Shown here: positions 11,176-24,048 of the stretch, in pieces | How the letters are laid out: each line of letters opens with the position of its first letter | Numbering within the stretch: position 1 is the stretch's first letter | Origin: Poa pratensis | Lineage: Eukaryota > Streptophyta > Magnoliopsida > Poales > Poaceae | NCBI GenBank assembly: GCA_947311845.1 | Contig: CAMZMU010000107.1 | Location: 44,158,316-44,222,315, forward strand | Direction of reading: 5' to 3' | Length of the DNA stretch: 64,000 nucleotides | The notes under the pieces: generated by a model | The model's input: only the letters and a program-made list of their open reading frames with translations | The model's database searches: none | Told to the model about the DNA's origin: nothing | Made by a program: the position numbers and the translations under genes

Positions 11176-14100
11176 TATTCGAAACTAAAAAAAAATAAGA
11201 CCAAATTAGTTAATACATTTGTTTTTGCGAAAAGGTCCCAAAAAAGAACAATTACAATCGGGTCCCTCCAATCAATCCCCTATCTTTCCCCACCCCTGCC
11301 GCCGCCGCAGCTCGCCGGGCCAGCCCGGCCTACCACTGCGAGCGAGGCGCAGGAGGCTGGGAGCTCACCGTGGCCGTAGACATACATGGGCTGGGCGCAG
11401 AGGTCGGGGAAGGATCAGGAGACGCCATCCAGCCGCAGGGGTCGCCGTCCTCATTCGCTCAGCTGTGGCGCTGAAGGCTAGCTTCAGGTCCAGCAGCACC
11501 AGCGCGTCCCCTGCAACCTGACCGGTCGTCGGCGGCGACCACGACACAGTTCCGGTGCCGGCCGGTGGAGGATATGCTGCGGGAGACGAGGGACAAGGGC
11601 GACGTTGTGTAGCGCATCTCATTCCTGGAGATGTCAATGTTGGCCCAGGACCGGCGCGCGTGGCTGCACTCGATGTCGTCTTCGCTGCCGCATCCCCGTG
11701 TGGATGTGGTCGTTGCCGCAGCCCCGTGACGATGTGGTCGTTGCCGCAGCCCCGTGTCGACGTCATCGGTCGCGCGGCCCCAAGTCGATGTTGTCGCTGC
11801 CATATGCCAGGGAAACTTCAATTTGACATCAAAACAACACTATAGGAAGATGGCTACCGTAAAATGAAAATCAACACAACAACTCTTCAATTTGACATAA
11901 GAATAGATAAGTGCACTATAGGAATAATAAGAGAAACATTATCAGGACTAGGTGAGTGCCCGTGCGTTGCTACGGCGCGAAGAAACATCTCAAAGATGGA
12001 CGACTCAATCAACAACTTCCACATGCAGTAATACCTCTTGTGTTGTAGTGTCAAAGAGCTCCTCTTGAAACACTTGTGATATGAACAAATCAAATTCAGT
12101 CAAAAGATACAATTGAAACAATTATAGTTAGAAGACACACACAAATAAATCATGACAATAGTTCAAAGTGGAAAATAAATTGTGCAAATGTGAAGTGGAC
12201 TAAGCCGGAGGCAAGATATCTTAACTAATGTTCCTTAACATGGTGACCAGGGATCCATGCAGCTGTACTGTGAGTTGCAGTAAGTGTTTAGGTCACACCA
12301 CATGAAAAACATCAATGTGAAATGTAAACCCCTTTTAAAGGCACATGTGGATTTGATATATCTTGCAGGCAATAAAAATAATATTTTCTTAACTCTCTTC
12401 TTCGCTTAGTTCAGTTGCCCTTGTTGAGCCAACCTAGTGTGGCCAAGCAAAACCATCCCGAGAGAAAAGAATATAAGGAAAACCACTGAATTTTTAGTAG
12501 AATGTGAACTCTGAACTTCCTTCATTGTTATTTTAGTAAGACCCGATCTAAGCCGATGTGCAACAAAACGAAAGAAAAACCAACAATTCATTCAACCAGT
12601 GTTGCATTAAGTTTTCTTATTCAGCGAAACTGCGTCAAAAAATTATACAACAAGGGCCTCAAACTCTTGCTTTTCCAGTGAAGTAGATCCTTTAAATCCT
12701 CATCTCTAAGAGCCTTTGACAACTCAAATTAAGGAGAGACAAAATGTTCAGAGTTAAAGCGCGGGCACATGTCCGGCGAATGCCCGCAACACTGAACGCA
12801 TGGTCGGAACTCAAAGTCAGATCAATGGATGGAGCCTCTCTTGCTGCCCCTCAACGCTGTTGGAGGCCCCCAAGACACCAGGCTGCCGGCGTCGAGTGTC
12901 ACTGCAAAGTATTACCTCCAGCACTGCAGTTTATCCAGATTCAGGCATATATGGATGTACAATGTAGTACACTTCAAATAAAACTTTGTTTGAAAAAATT
13001 AAACTCTACAATACCTGATGCTATTTCAAACATCTCTAGAGCACTTTTTTCTCATGTACATTTAGCCATCTATCAAAGTATACAGGTTCATTAGGTCATA
13101 CCACACAATTTATCAAACAAATTAGTGGAATTTGTGGCTTGAGAGAGAAGTACAAGTACCACTCACTGAGACAGAGGAACAGCACATCCTTGACAACAAA
13201 TCTCATGTCAAAGCATAGTTGGGATCATCGCATCTACCTGCTTGCTAATTGCAGATTTCCCTTCGCCCCAGCCTATTGTGGCCGCTAGGACGCGGGAGGG
13301 TCTAGGCCGGCGAGTCAGCGTCCATGGACACTACATGCTCAGTTGGACTATGTCGAGACGAAAAAGCTATTATGCAACAGAAAAAGGGAGAAACTTTGGA
13401 TTAAATGGAGAAAACTTCAGCTATTAATTATGGGCATACATCTTTGTTCGTATATGAAAACATTGCACCAAAAAAATGAAACCTGATCTGTTTGTTATAA
13501 TCAAGGTGGACAACTTTGTTTGCACATCAGTTAAGCATATATTATAATGCTTCTATCATCCTTGCTGTTTTTCTCAAATGAGGATCCCCATTGCATATAG
13601 AATCAGGCAACCAACTGGTAAGCACGATAACAGCTACCAGACGGTTATACAGTTATACAACAGAAAAATGGCCTACATCTACGGTCCTCTAATTCATCAA
13701 GTGAAATGAGTGTCCATTTAGTCAACAATTATGATATTGTGTGGAATCATATAGCTCAATCAATAATTTACTCCAGAAAACTGAGCTACAAACACCCCTT
13801 TAAATATAAGAAGCAGACTACCAAGACCAATGATGAATTGGCTTCAAATTTTCAACATAATTAGCTAGCACTCATTTCATAACTCACAATGCTGGAATCA
13901 GTGTAATTAATTAATTACATGGACAGGTGCATTACAGAAATGTAGCCATGTACCTTTTAGCATCACGATCACAGATACAGCGATAGCCATGATCATCGGA
14001 ACGATACGCTGCTCTCTTCTTTCACTTCTTGAAGTATCACTGTACCTGTTTTTTTTTTTGAACAGATGACCTTATGTCCGCTAGAAATTCTGAACATAGC

Positions 14101-16900
14101 TTAAGTTTGTCAGGTCCACCTTGCAGTGTTGAGTCACCTACCACCTGCAAAGAAAGCTAGTCAAAGCAACAAAAAATCATTTGAGCTTTGACAAACGAAA
14201 TCACGAGAAATGACTACAAATAGATTATAATTAAATCTACAAATTGGCATAGGTTTCATGCTATCTAGAAATTTTCATAAGACACCAAAATAATATGGAT
14301 GTGATACATAAGAAGATGATCATGTCATATAAATATTCGGTGAAGAAGTAAAGACTGCCAGGCTTCAACTTGCTTATGTGTAGGCCAAATAGCTACGCAT
14401 GGTGTGTGTCATGCTTACTTGTTTTATATTACAATTCCACAACTTGATTTGCATATTTAAGGCTAGTAACACAAGGTAATATCTCCCAGGGAAGGAGCTC
14501 ATCAACCCAAGTAGATCATCTTCAACTTCGCACAGTCAAACTGTACTTTGTTTTTTTGCACTACACTCTATGCACATGTTGTGTATATGTATTCCATGAT
14601 TCAGAATGTAGAGCAATTCTGCTCTAATTTTATCAATATGAAATAATTAGGAGTATACAAAAAATACAAGTGCCCTAACACAGGAAGGAGAGGCGACCTA
14701 CATCGGAGATTAGGCCGACCTGGTCCCGCGCGATGTCCGGTGGGTGCGGAAGTTCGGCATGATTACTCCGTACATGAGAACTAATAATCTAGAGATGACA
14801 AGATTTTGAATTAATTCAGTGATAAGAAAAGACGGACATTACTCTTTGAATTGCTCATTAACTGTACGAAACTCGTATTTTGCTCACTCGACCAGTACAG
14901 GAAGACATATTCTTGCAGTTTGGCATAATCACTCTGCATAAAGACGGACCTGAAGACTCAATTGTAAATAATGCAGAGGATTTAAATACACCATCCAAAA
15001 ATAACACAGTTGCAGCAGCAGTGCGAAGTAACACAAAGCAGAAGCTACAACAATATGAACTGGAGTAGCAGTACCAGATGCAGCAGCGAACAAATGTTGA
15101 CGACCGGGATGGGCGGAGCCCTAAGGGATGGGTAGAAGACGGGTGAGGCTTCTGCCCTATGCGCCAGGTCGCTACTCTGGTTGTACCCCTGTTCGCTGCA
15201 CTGGTCGAGTGGTCGTGCCACTGGTCGCTGCTTGCTCCTGCAACTGACGAGAGGAAGGTGAGCCCCTTTGAACAGAACAAAAGTGTTGTGTGCAGTACAG
15301 GGGAGACGCAATCGGCGTACCCCGATGGCCTGATCTCATACCTTGGCGACCTTGAGCTCAGGTAACCGGTACCTTTCCTTAGTCCTCCGCCTCCGAGTGC
15401 TCAAGTCCTTTCTTGATGCTGCCTCCCCCGTGCAGCCCTCCACTGCGTCAGGCCATCCACCGGTGGATGGAGCAGTATCATTCCGAAGACTGGGAGAGAA
15501 CGAGCAGATCCATTCGTAGTTCCTAGGCGTTACGGGAAGCTGTGGTCGTGGCGGCGGCGGCGGAAATCCGTGCTACGCACACTCTTCTTTGCCACCATGA
15601 TCCACCCCCACGAGACCGGCGGTGGCGGCTGTGTGTCAATCCTTCCTAGCGGAGTCAGTGGTCGAGGCCTTGGCCGGAGTCTTCGACTTGGTCGAGGGAG
15701 GCGAGGATGTTGGGATCTGAGTGGATGGGAACTTCGCTGCCGCCGCATCTGCCGATGGTGTGTGCTAACCCTACCAGGCTGGGGCGAGGTAGGGGATGAG
15801 GATGTGGGGGAAATGATTTGGCCAGACGATTCGGCTTAGCGTAGCGAGTTGGCCCACATGTCGGCGCCAACGTTCGGTCGAAGCTGCGAACCACGGACAG
15901 GTTACACCAACGACCAACTCCCATTTAATAGTAAAGATAATTCAGTTTACGGTTGGAAGGTACTATCACTCATCGGTAAACCAACATATACAAGCAAATA
16001 TGAGTTTCAGATATTCCAGTTCAAGCAAGTTATTCATGCAAGCAGTCATACACATCCAAGTGAATAAGAACAGATAAAGGAGTAAAGGACTTACGCTAGC
16101 TGTAGCTCGTTGAAGCCAGTGCGGTGCTTGAGTGTTTTCAGCCCAAATGTTTAACATAATCTTTTCCAATAATCTTGACTATACTGTCAAGCAGATAACG
16201 GAATACATTTACATTACCAACTATCAAAATTTACAACAGAACAAGAAAACAGAAGCAAGGGAACGGTTACATTTGCTTCACTAAGTATTTATGCAAGACC
16301 AAAGCAATGGCAAGTATGCTGCACAACATCACTTACTGTTCCATTTTAACCTTTGATAAAATATTACCGTTCCATTTAAATCTTTGATATATTACTAAAG
16401 GGCAGAGAACATGTTGTAATTCTCAATCCAACAGTACAAAATTATTAGTTAAAAGCACTTCGAGCAACCAAACAGTTATGAACCACAAGCAGGTTACTAA
16501 TCAGACGAAAGTAAGGTTCGAACAGCAGCAACAGAGAGCTTCCCTAAGACCATAACGTCACACTCTGAAACAACTAGACTTCTTTCAGTTCATACCTTGG
16601 ACGAAGGAGCAGCAGCACGTACGAACCTTGCCTCACATCCATCTAAACTAGTAAACGCAGACCATGGTAAGATGGACTGAGACAGGAAACGAACTAGCAG
16701 CACTAGTACAACTTCGAATTCTTGACTGCGCGGTAAAAATATTTGGCGCTGAAGCTACCTGGCGCCGAGATGTACAACTTCGGCTCCATTGTCGTCGGCG
16801 CAGAACCGAGAGGCCAGATGTAGAGTTAGTTTTACGGAGGGGCCAAATGTGTTATTAGTTTGTTGTAAGGGCCAGATTTGGCAAAAAAATACCAGAGTTG
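11176..16900. other. 5.7 kb without a recognisable gene
   Basis: This stretch separates U1 and its satellite block from U2. It has a GC-rich patch (11280-11800) made of repeated CCGCAGCCCCGTG-type phrases, a phrase near 11951 (GAGTGCCCGTGCGTTGCTACGG) that I associate with widespread grass repeats, and another GC-rich patch (15090-15900). Open frames in the GC-rich patches exist on both strands and show no domain; I read them as composition effects. Repeat-derived sequence or fragments captured by an unrecognised element are both possible. Confidence 0.4.
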
Positions 16901-16904
16901 ACCG

Positions 16905-19790
16905 CAGATTTTTAAACGTCGGAGCACTGTCTGACAGATCGACCACCCGGATTCGAAACAATTCTTTTCTTTCAGGTGTGTTGCGTGACTACGAGTACTA
17001 CGGTACAAGTAGTGATAACTAGTTTCATATTTCCCTCCCGTATCGTTGACATTGCCTACCTGTACCAACCCTATTGTTATCCCTTAGTTAATCCGGATAC
17101 GGATCCCGTTCAGTCGCGCTAAACAAATACGCCGTCGCTGTGATTGGGGATTCTTGGCGATCATAATTGATCTGGGCGCGCGAGAGAATGATGCGATATG
17201 CCTGCTAGTACGGTGCCCTGTGTGAGTGTGACTGTAAAGGCGGACTCGAGCGACAGGCTACGGATTCCAGATTACAGCCCGATGCCGTGATAGAAATTAA
17301 GCAAGGATTCGTTCAGTGTCTCGTCCATGGCATTTTGAGCTGTTCGTGGACAGATGATCCATGCGGCTGGGTGGCTGCCGGTGCGTCGTGCAGAGCGCTG
17401 TACTGCGCCTCTGGCGAGGTTTGTCGTTTCCCTGCAAGCCAAGGCGGGGGCGCGTTGAAGAAACAAAAAATACCGACAAGTTTGCTATGTGAAGCTCGTC
17501 GTTGTGCTGCCGACAAGGCGTTCGTACTCCATCGTGCATTGCTGCCATCTCCTTCTTGGTCGGGTGAATGGTGATCCGAACGATCGGGCCACCGGTCCTC
17601 CAGGCCGACATCGCGTCGGCGTCACTCACGCATGGCCGCGGCTCGTAGCGCGTACGACGTAAAAAAGCCAGAGTGCTTGACGCTCTTTGCTGGTGTAGTA
17701 TCTTGTAAATGTACCGGCCGCGTGCGCGCATCCTCCAAACCAACAGATACGCCCTGTACGACGGCGTACTATCACAGCATCAGCTACGACACCCAAAGCT
17801 CCTCCCGTGAAGCCAGCCATCTCCACGATCGCACGCCGATACGATACGCGCCATCTTCTTCTAATCCTGATCCAGCAGTGTCAAATTAGTACAGTAGCTG
17901 TGATCGACAGAATCTTTCTCGCTTTTCATGGCGACCCCTGCAAAACTCAGCATGTACTCCTCTTCACTCGTGCTCGTGCCACAGGATCTTCTCGCCAAAC
18001 GAGGCCAGCAACAGTATCAGCAGCAACGAGGATACGATTCGATTCCTCTTGGACTGACCAAAGCGCTTTCTTTCTCTTGTGTTCCCTTTGCTGATTCGGG
18101 AATGAAAAGGAGTGTCATGCACTGCTGCCGCGATATAGAAATATAGAATGCTTCCTGTCCGTGATCCACTCACGTTTACCTGCTCTTTTTTTACTCACGG
18201 CCGCGGCGGATGCATGTTGCAGGGATCCTCATCGATCCACGCTCGTATCGTATCTATCCACTTGCAGCAGCACTGGGAGAAAAATAACGTGGTTCTCGAC
18301 TTGCCAAACCGTCAAGGCCCTGGCTTTTCTCGTCGTCTGTCAGTGGCCTTTGAAGAAAGCTGTCTTGCTCTTCGAGGGGATCTTCAGTCTCCAAGGAGAG
18401 AAAATGGCATGGAGACACGCGACACGGCGACCGATATGTTCACACAACTGTCTGTCTGCTATCTTCCTCACATAGTCGTGTCCAAACCCCATGTTCACAC
18501 GACGAAAATGTATCTATTTCTCTATAGTACGGAGTACTAGTATTGTTGCAAGAGCTGCACGCTGCCATGAGAACCTGCAAGCAAAAAGTGACGATCTGCA
18601 GTTCGAGTTCAGACGATGGACCAAATGTTCAAGGACAACCTGCATTTCAAAGAAAATTCAGCTATCTGCATTAGAAGGTCGGTTGACTCCTTTAAGAAGG
18701 TCCTATACCATTAGCCAGGAGTGAAACGAGAATTTCTGTATTGGAAACATGGGTATCCATCTTATCTCAGTACTGGTTGGTATCTGGTCTACGGAGAAGT
18801 TTCCACTTCCCTTCGGTACATCGATTTGCATTGGGCATTCATTTCTCGACCTGATCAGAATCAAGGGCTGAGCGGCTCCTCCTTCTTCGCTTCGGGGACG
18901 GAGGTCCTTAAGTCCTACCAATTTCTTATCTCTGCAGTTCGTGCCGAAGATACTCCTATTCTTGACGATCCGTCCCATGTTTTATTTCATCAAATTGTAG
19001 TTGCATTCTGGTCACGGTCCGCGTGCCACTAGGACCAGGCCCGCGTATCGATTCAAACGCGATCTTTTCCCCTGGCGTGTACCGATCATCAAGTGGATCA
19101 AGCAAAGAGATTTGGGTGGTGTGTCGAAAGCTGCGTGCTCGTACAGCAATAGTAGCCCATAGCATGTTTATCCAGCGGCACGAGCTCGACGATCTTGTCA
19201 GTGAGAGTCCCATGTGAGCAAGATGCGCACAACAGTGGACTTCACTGATTAGTCACGCCTAATCAAGCTGCCTGATTATCTTAAGCTTGGTTAATTTCGA
19301 ATTATTGTTTAACCTTTGACTAAACGCAGCATATACTACACCTGACGCTGTGAAGAAACAGAAGGGGTCGGGTCAATGCAGGTTTACATCCAGACACACA
19401 CCAACGCGCGGTGGTTGGGCTCCACTTTTTCAACAAGACAGGTGAGAAGTTTTTTCGCCAGAATCCGCTCGGATTGTGGTTGACGTGAGCGCAGCAGCGA
19501 CAGTGTGGGGCATTAGCAAATGGGGAAGACGATGAACATTTCTACTCAAAAGATATTCTCGGCGACCAAGAGAAGAATGAAGAAAAAAGCTACTCATATC
19601 GGCTGATGACACCGCGGTATGGGATTTTCTGCAGATTTTTTAAGGGATCTCCTAGCTGGTCAATCGCGTGGAGCGGATATCACATCCTTTTTCTTTGACC
19701 CTTTTTTGTTGAAGCATCTTAATTCCTTTTCTTTTTGTAGGGTGAAGCATCAGAACTAAATATTCATCTGATTGATTGCATATTTAGACG
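16905..19790. repeat. Repeat unit U2
   Basis: The most complete copy of the unit. Its 5' half matches U1 and the left half of U3: CACTGTCTGAC.GATCGACCAC (16925 and 22796), TCCCGTATCGTTGACATTGCC (17036 and 22886) and CGCCGTCGCTGTGATT.GGGGATTCTT (17130 and 22979). Its 3' part (19440-19760) matches 57385-57710, for example AAGGGATCTCCTAGCTGGTCAA (19641 and 57595). The position matching the MULE insertion site in U3 is intact here, with CGTAAAAAA once at 17658-17666. No conserved coding frame. Confidence 0.7.
18720..19220. other. Segment of unlike composition, possibly organelle-derived
   Basis: Within U2 this 500-base piece has no match in U1 or U3 and differs in texture: balanced GC, CTTCGCTTCGGGGACGGAGG-type phrases, and one open plus-strand frame (18721-19032) without a recognised domain. 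It reminds me of plant mitochondrial intergenic DNA. That is an impression only; I cannot place it without a search. Confidence 0.2.
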
Positions 19791-20669
19791 GAAGGCTCGA
19801 GATGAGACCGGTTTTGAATTAACGAAGCCATCAGCCGGCTAGGAGTTACACCATAAGTTACAACACACACGCGCGCAAAGCGCACACCGAAACTAACAAC
19901 AGAAGACAACAAAAAAGAAGCCAAGCCGAAGCGCCAGCTTGATCGAGGTTGATGGAGCCTTGTCTTCTGTTTCACCGGACATGTCCATGCCAACAAACCT
20001 CCACCGCACTAGAACTGCAGTCCAAGGGGTTACTCAACGTCGGGCCAACGGCCTGGCAAAACTTGAGAATCCAAAGGAGGGAGGGGGGGGGGGGGGGGGG
20101 GGGGGTGGTCTTGCGGTGACTCCTCCAAGAAGGTACATGGCGCGAGAACGCGTCAACGTCGTCGGCAGAGACTGAGATTCTGCAAAGCTTTCACCGAGAC
20201 CCCAAACCACCACCCTAGGGCTCGGGCTAGGTCCAGACCAAAAAACACAACATCTTCCAATGGCGTTGGGATAAGAACACCGGCAGCGGCTATGGCCTGG
20301 CGCCGCCCTAACAAAGCAAGACGCACGGATGAACCTCTACGCCGTAGATAGGCATGCATCATAGACTCCATTAACAAGTTTTACAGATACTACGCCCAAG
20401 TGCACAATGTAAGTTTTGTGTGCTTCATTTTTGTTGTTCGCTTCAATTATTGCATATGTTGGGTGATTCTTTTATTTGTTAGATGGACTTGACCAAACTT
20501 TTGCACAATCAATTTGAGAGAATGTCATGAGTTGAGCCATTGTCGGAGCATATTGAAGGGTATATTCGCTCTTTAAATGACAAGGGAAACGGAAAATTTG
20601 TGTTTTAACTCTACGCGCACGTGGGGAGGGGGGCGTGGAGATGCTATTAATAGCCTATATTCTAGGTAG
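19791..20669. other. Intergenic, retroelement-like, with a 23-G tract
   Basis: Begins with a block near 19795 (GAGATGAGACCGGTTTTGAATTAACGAAG is its opening style) that looks like the end of a retroelement in reverse orientation. It contains an uninterrupted run of 23 G at 20083-20105. No gene seen. Confidence 0.35.
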
Positions 20670-21560
20670 GAAAAAGTAGACGCCACGTACGAGTAACTAA
20701 CCGGTTAATAAGCAAAACATCACTATGTATGTTTACATCAATGAATAGCACCTCGAGGTCATCGGTCTTCTTCCACTCCTCACCATCGCCTGCGCCGATA
20801 AGCATGTACATGCACCTTCAAGGACACATGTGATGATGCGATACAGAATGTTTCCTTCCGCTTGATGGAAAATACATGTGAATTCAAATTTAAAAACATT
20901 TAAAAAGCGTCGCTTCATTTTAAATTATGCATTAAGACATTAATAAATTGAGTCTGTCCAAAAATTCACCCCTCAACATATTAAAACACACAGTTTAACT
21001 ACCATTGTCCATAGAGAATAAAGAAACATATTTAAAGCCAAAATAAACTATTTAGTTGTCAGCCCATGGGAATATTAGAAAACCAGCAAGGTGAATCATT
21101 CGAGGGTGAACGATTGAAAATATGCAAGTCATATACTCTACAAATTTCTATTTAATTACATCTAGGATAGACTCTAGAAAATTTTATCATGATATTTATT
21201 TGATCATTCACTTTACACATCTTGGATAATTAACTATGCGAGGAAGAATACATTGAAACACACACAGGCACAAACATGTACAATATAATTCATTTAAGGG
21301 GGATAAATTAATATGTGGAGGAATATAATTATATCTCTTACATGTTCACATATCAAAGACTAGATTAGTGCTAAAAAGGTAGGGGTTTTGTCTGGTGCTC
21401 AAATTTAGCTACGGATATTATTTGGAAATAAGCATCTAATGTGTTTTCTCGCAAGACGTGTATTAAACAATGATACTATATTTACAATTCCAGAAGCTAA
21501 AAATATGTACAACGAAGAATACCTAAACATTTAATATCGTTGTTGTGTGGTTAATTTTGC
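20670..21560. repeat. Duplicated non-coding block, copy 2
   Basis: Second copy of 9960-10920; shared landmarks are given there. This copy has lost the stretch between 10690 and 10790 of copy 1 and carries extra AT-rich sequence near 21440-21500. Confidence 0.75.
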
Positions 21561-21788
21561 TAAGTGTACACACAATTTTACCGAACTTTCCTAAGATATT
21601 TACATGTACACCTATTTAACATGATCTGGATAATCACAGAAATGTTATGTTAGGTTCAAAAAAAAGTATACTGCAAGTTTACAAATGTACCTTCAAATTA
21701 TTTACTTCATCTACTTGTAAAAAAACTTATGTTGCAATTTTACAAACATATCTTCAAAAAACAAGTATTGCAATTTTACACCCTGGCG

Positions 21789-21964
21789 CAGTGGCGGAGC
21801 TGCACACAGATTGTGTGGTCAAGTGACAACACAAAAAATTTGTAAGCAATGAAGTCCCAGCTATAAAAACACCATAATTGACCCCATAAATTCTAATTAT
21901 TGACATCATTGCAGTTTATTTTGAGTTTTGACATCACTAGCTGCTAGTCCCAGCTCCGCCACTG
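21789..21964. mobile_element. hAT-type MITE with perfect 8-bp target duplication
   Basis: The 176-base element starts CAGTGGCGGAGCTG and ends CAGCTCCGCCACTG, a perfect 14-base terminal inverted repeat. It is flanked by CCCTGGCG on both sides (21781-21788 and 21965-21972). TIRs starting CAGTGGCGG with an 8-bp duplication are the hAT pattern. No coding capacity. Confidence 0.95.
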
Positions 21965-21972
21965 CCCTGGCG

Positions 21973-22689
21973 CGGGCTGGTGTTGTCGTCCTGGCCGTCT
22001 CCATGACGCCACCATCCTTTCCATGTCGGGGAGCTCCACCGTGTCATCACGACCTCCCGATTCTAGGAAGGGAGAGATTGGACGTCGTTGTCCGGACTGA
22101 GATCCAGTGCTTTAACTATTGCAAGTCATGGATGAACAGTGCGGTGCCTTGTGCCATTGGACGTTAGATTGAAAAAGAAGAGACAATATATATTTAAGAA
22201 ACGTAGCATACACTGGTGGATGACATTGTAGACAAAGCAATGTAGCGAGAATGCAGTGCAAAGGACTGTTCATAGCTTGGTCATGGAGGTGCTCCCATGA
22301 AGATGGAAGTACTCGAACATGGCACAATTTTGTACGAATTTGGTCGGAATCAAGTCTCCTCGCCAGGACTCGAAGATAGACGCCCGAATCGAGTCTCCTC
22401 GTCGTGGAATGAAATCGAGCTCAGGAGTCACAGACGTCGGCACCAATGGGAGTGTTGACTCGTTCCCGTTCACCCTAAAATCGAGTCCAAAACTGGTTTT
22501 ATGGGCACCTAGGTGATAATGCATGGGAAGCTGAAAAATATATTATGGTTCATCCTGTTTTACGGGATCTATTCGGTTCGGTGGGTCTTTTTCAGCCAGA
22601 ACTGCAAGTAACCGTGTTCGTCAACTTTTCCGGTATTTCCAAGTGATGCTCTTAGCAAACGGCCCTGCGTTTGACGCGATCCTGAGTCC
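21973..22689. other. Intergenic, no gene seen
   Basis: GC-rich at first and then mixed. It contains an imperfect direct repeat AATC.AGTCTCCTCG (22348 and 22387). No frame with recognisable features. Confidence 0.4.
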
Positions 22690-23358
22690 GCTCCTGGTTG
22701 ACATTGCCGCTGGCTTCGATTACACAAGCAACGAGGTCCCACACATGGCAAGCACTACACAGGAGAGCTGACAGCAGAGTTTTTTAACGTTATGCACTGT
22801 CTGACCGATCGACCACACGGATTTTTGCGTGACTACGTACTAGAGTACAGGCACTGATAGTTAACGGTAGTTTATATTTCCTACCCGTATCGTTGACATT
22901 GCCTGCCTGCCTGTACCAATCCTATTGTTATCCCTTATTCATCTGGAAACCGATCCCGTCCAGTCGCGCTAACCAAATGCGCCGTCGCTGTGATTTGGGG
23001 ATTCTTAGCGATCATAATGATCTGGGCGACAGAACAACTCGACATGTCTGCCCGTACGTTTCTCTGTGTGGCATTTTTTGAACCTGCAATGTGTGATAGT
23101 GTGTGGCGGACTCTAGCGAAACTGCCTACCGGTCTCGTCTCGTCGGAAGAACATAGCATGAGTAGAGCTATGTGAAGCTGGTAGCTGTGCTGCCGACAAG
23201 CTATAACCTCCATGGCTCCATCGTGCATTGCTGCCATCTGCTTGGTTGGGTTATCCGTGATCCGAGCGGGCCACCGATCCTCCAGGCCGACATCGCGTCA
23301 CCGTCTCGCCATGCCTGCGCAGCCCGTACGTGCTAGTACGAGCCTACGACGTAACCAA
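22690..23358. repeat. Repeat unit U3, left half, cut by the giant element
   Basis: Matches U1 (5938 onward) and U2 (16910 onward) up to ...CCCGTACGTGCTAGTACGAGCCTACGACGTAACCAA. The match breaks exactly at the first base of the left terminal inverted repeat. U1 continues from the equivalent point (8112) into sequence that in U3 is found only at 56823 and beyond. Confidence 0.85.
23350..23358. repeat. Left target-site duplication CGTAACCAA
   Basis: Nine bases directly before the left terminal inverted repeat, repeated exactly at 56823-56831 directly after the right one. Nine bases is the usual duplication length for Mutator-superfamily insertion. Confidence 0.93.
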
Positions 23359-23504
23359 GTATCTTTTTTACTAAATGGCCCTTAATCCGACAGTAAGACA
23401 AATTTGGCCCGTCCCAAAACTTTCACGCAGATATGGCCCTCGGCATCATACGCCACCCGCCGTGGCGTACCGGACCCTCCGAAACGCCCAGTCAGACGAC
23501 GTCT
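23359..23504 (+). repeat. Left terminal inverted repeat of the giant MULE
   Basis: Reverse-complement match to 56677-56822. Conserved blocks include ACTAAATGGCCCTTAATC, AAGACAAATTTGGCCC, CGGCATCATACGCCACCC and CGTGGCGTACCGGACCCTCC. Similarity falls away after CAGACGACGT. Confidence 0.92.
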
Positions 23505-24042
23505 CACCACGTTACGAAACGCCATAGCATGCGGCGGTTCCTTCAACACTTAGCCGTTTTCTCGAAAACCAGGGACAAGCGCGGCAACGCCGCTGAATGG
23601 GGCGTTCCGGCGTCCAAGATGTTCAGAGCGTCCGATTTCTTTGGAGGCCTATGTGTATTTACAGATGCTGGAAGGTCCAGTTAGTAAGAGCTTCTGACAG
23701 GGAACGCCTTATTATAAAGCGTTTGCGATGCAGCTCCGATTTAGTCGTTCTGAGTGGCGTTTCCTCCTTATCATACAAACGTCATGTGTAGTACCGCCTC
23801 TCCTTACGTACCAGAGGCATTCAATGTGGCGTATGTTTATCGAAATATGAAGCCAAATAATTTGGCGTTTGCTTGTGATAGTGGGAGGGAGTTTACGAGG
23901 CGTCTCCATGTTCGTATTAGTCATTGAACATAACGTTGAGAACCATAACCGCGTTGCAAAATGGGCTTCAGATGGGCCAAATTGGTCGCGAAATCGACTC
24001 CTCTCCCCGGGGCAGTACTCTTTTTTTTCTTGCCTCCGTGGC
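23505..24042. promoter_or_regulatory. Left subterminal zone rich in GGCGTT/AACGCC motifs
   Basis: Contains many copies of GGCGTT or its complement AACGCC, plus one-base variants, in both orientations (for example 23517, 23586, 23601, 23703, 23756, 23864 and 23898). The right subterminal zone has the same feature. Clusters of short motifs near the ends are common transposase-binding arrangements, but that role is inferred here. No gene. Confidence 0.5.
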
Positions 24043-24048
24043 TATAAA
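24043..24048 (+). promoter_or_regulatory. Probable TATA box of the first cargo B3 gene
   Basis: TATAAA in GGCTATAAACGAG, followed by a pyrimidine-rich leader and a 5'-UTR intron (24202-24476, GTGAGT...TTTTAG) before the ATG at 24496. Confidence 0.5.

Noticed and set aside
12744..13094. 116-codon plus-strand frame
   Set aside because: No recognisable motif and surrounded by AT-rich repeat-like sequence.
15045..15924. Several open frames on both strands in a GC-rich patch
   Set aside because: No domain, no consistent splice signals, and frames overlap in opposite directions, as expected from composition.
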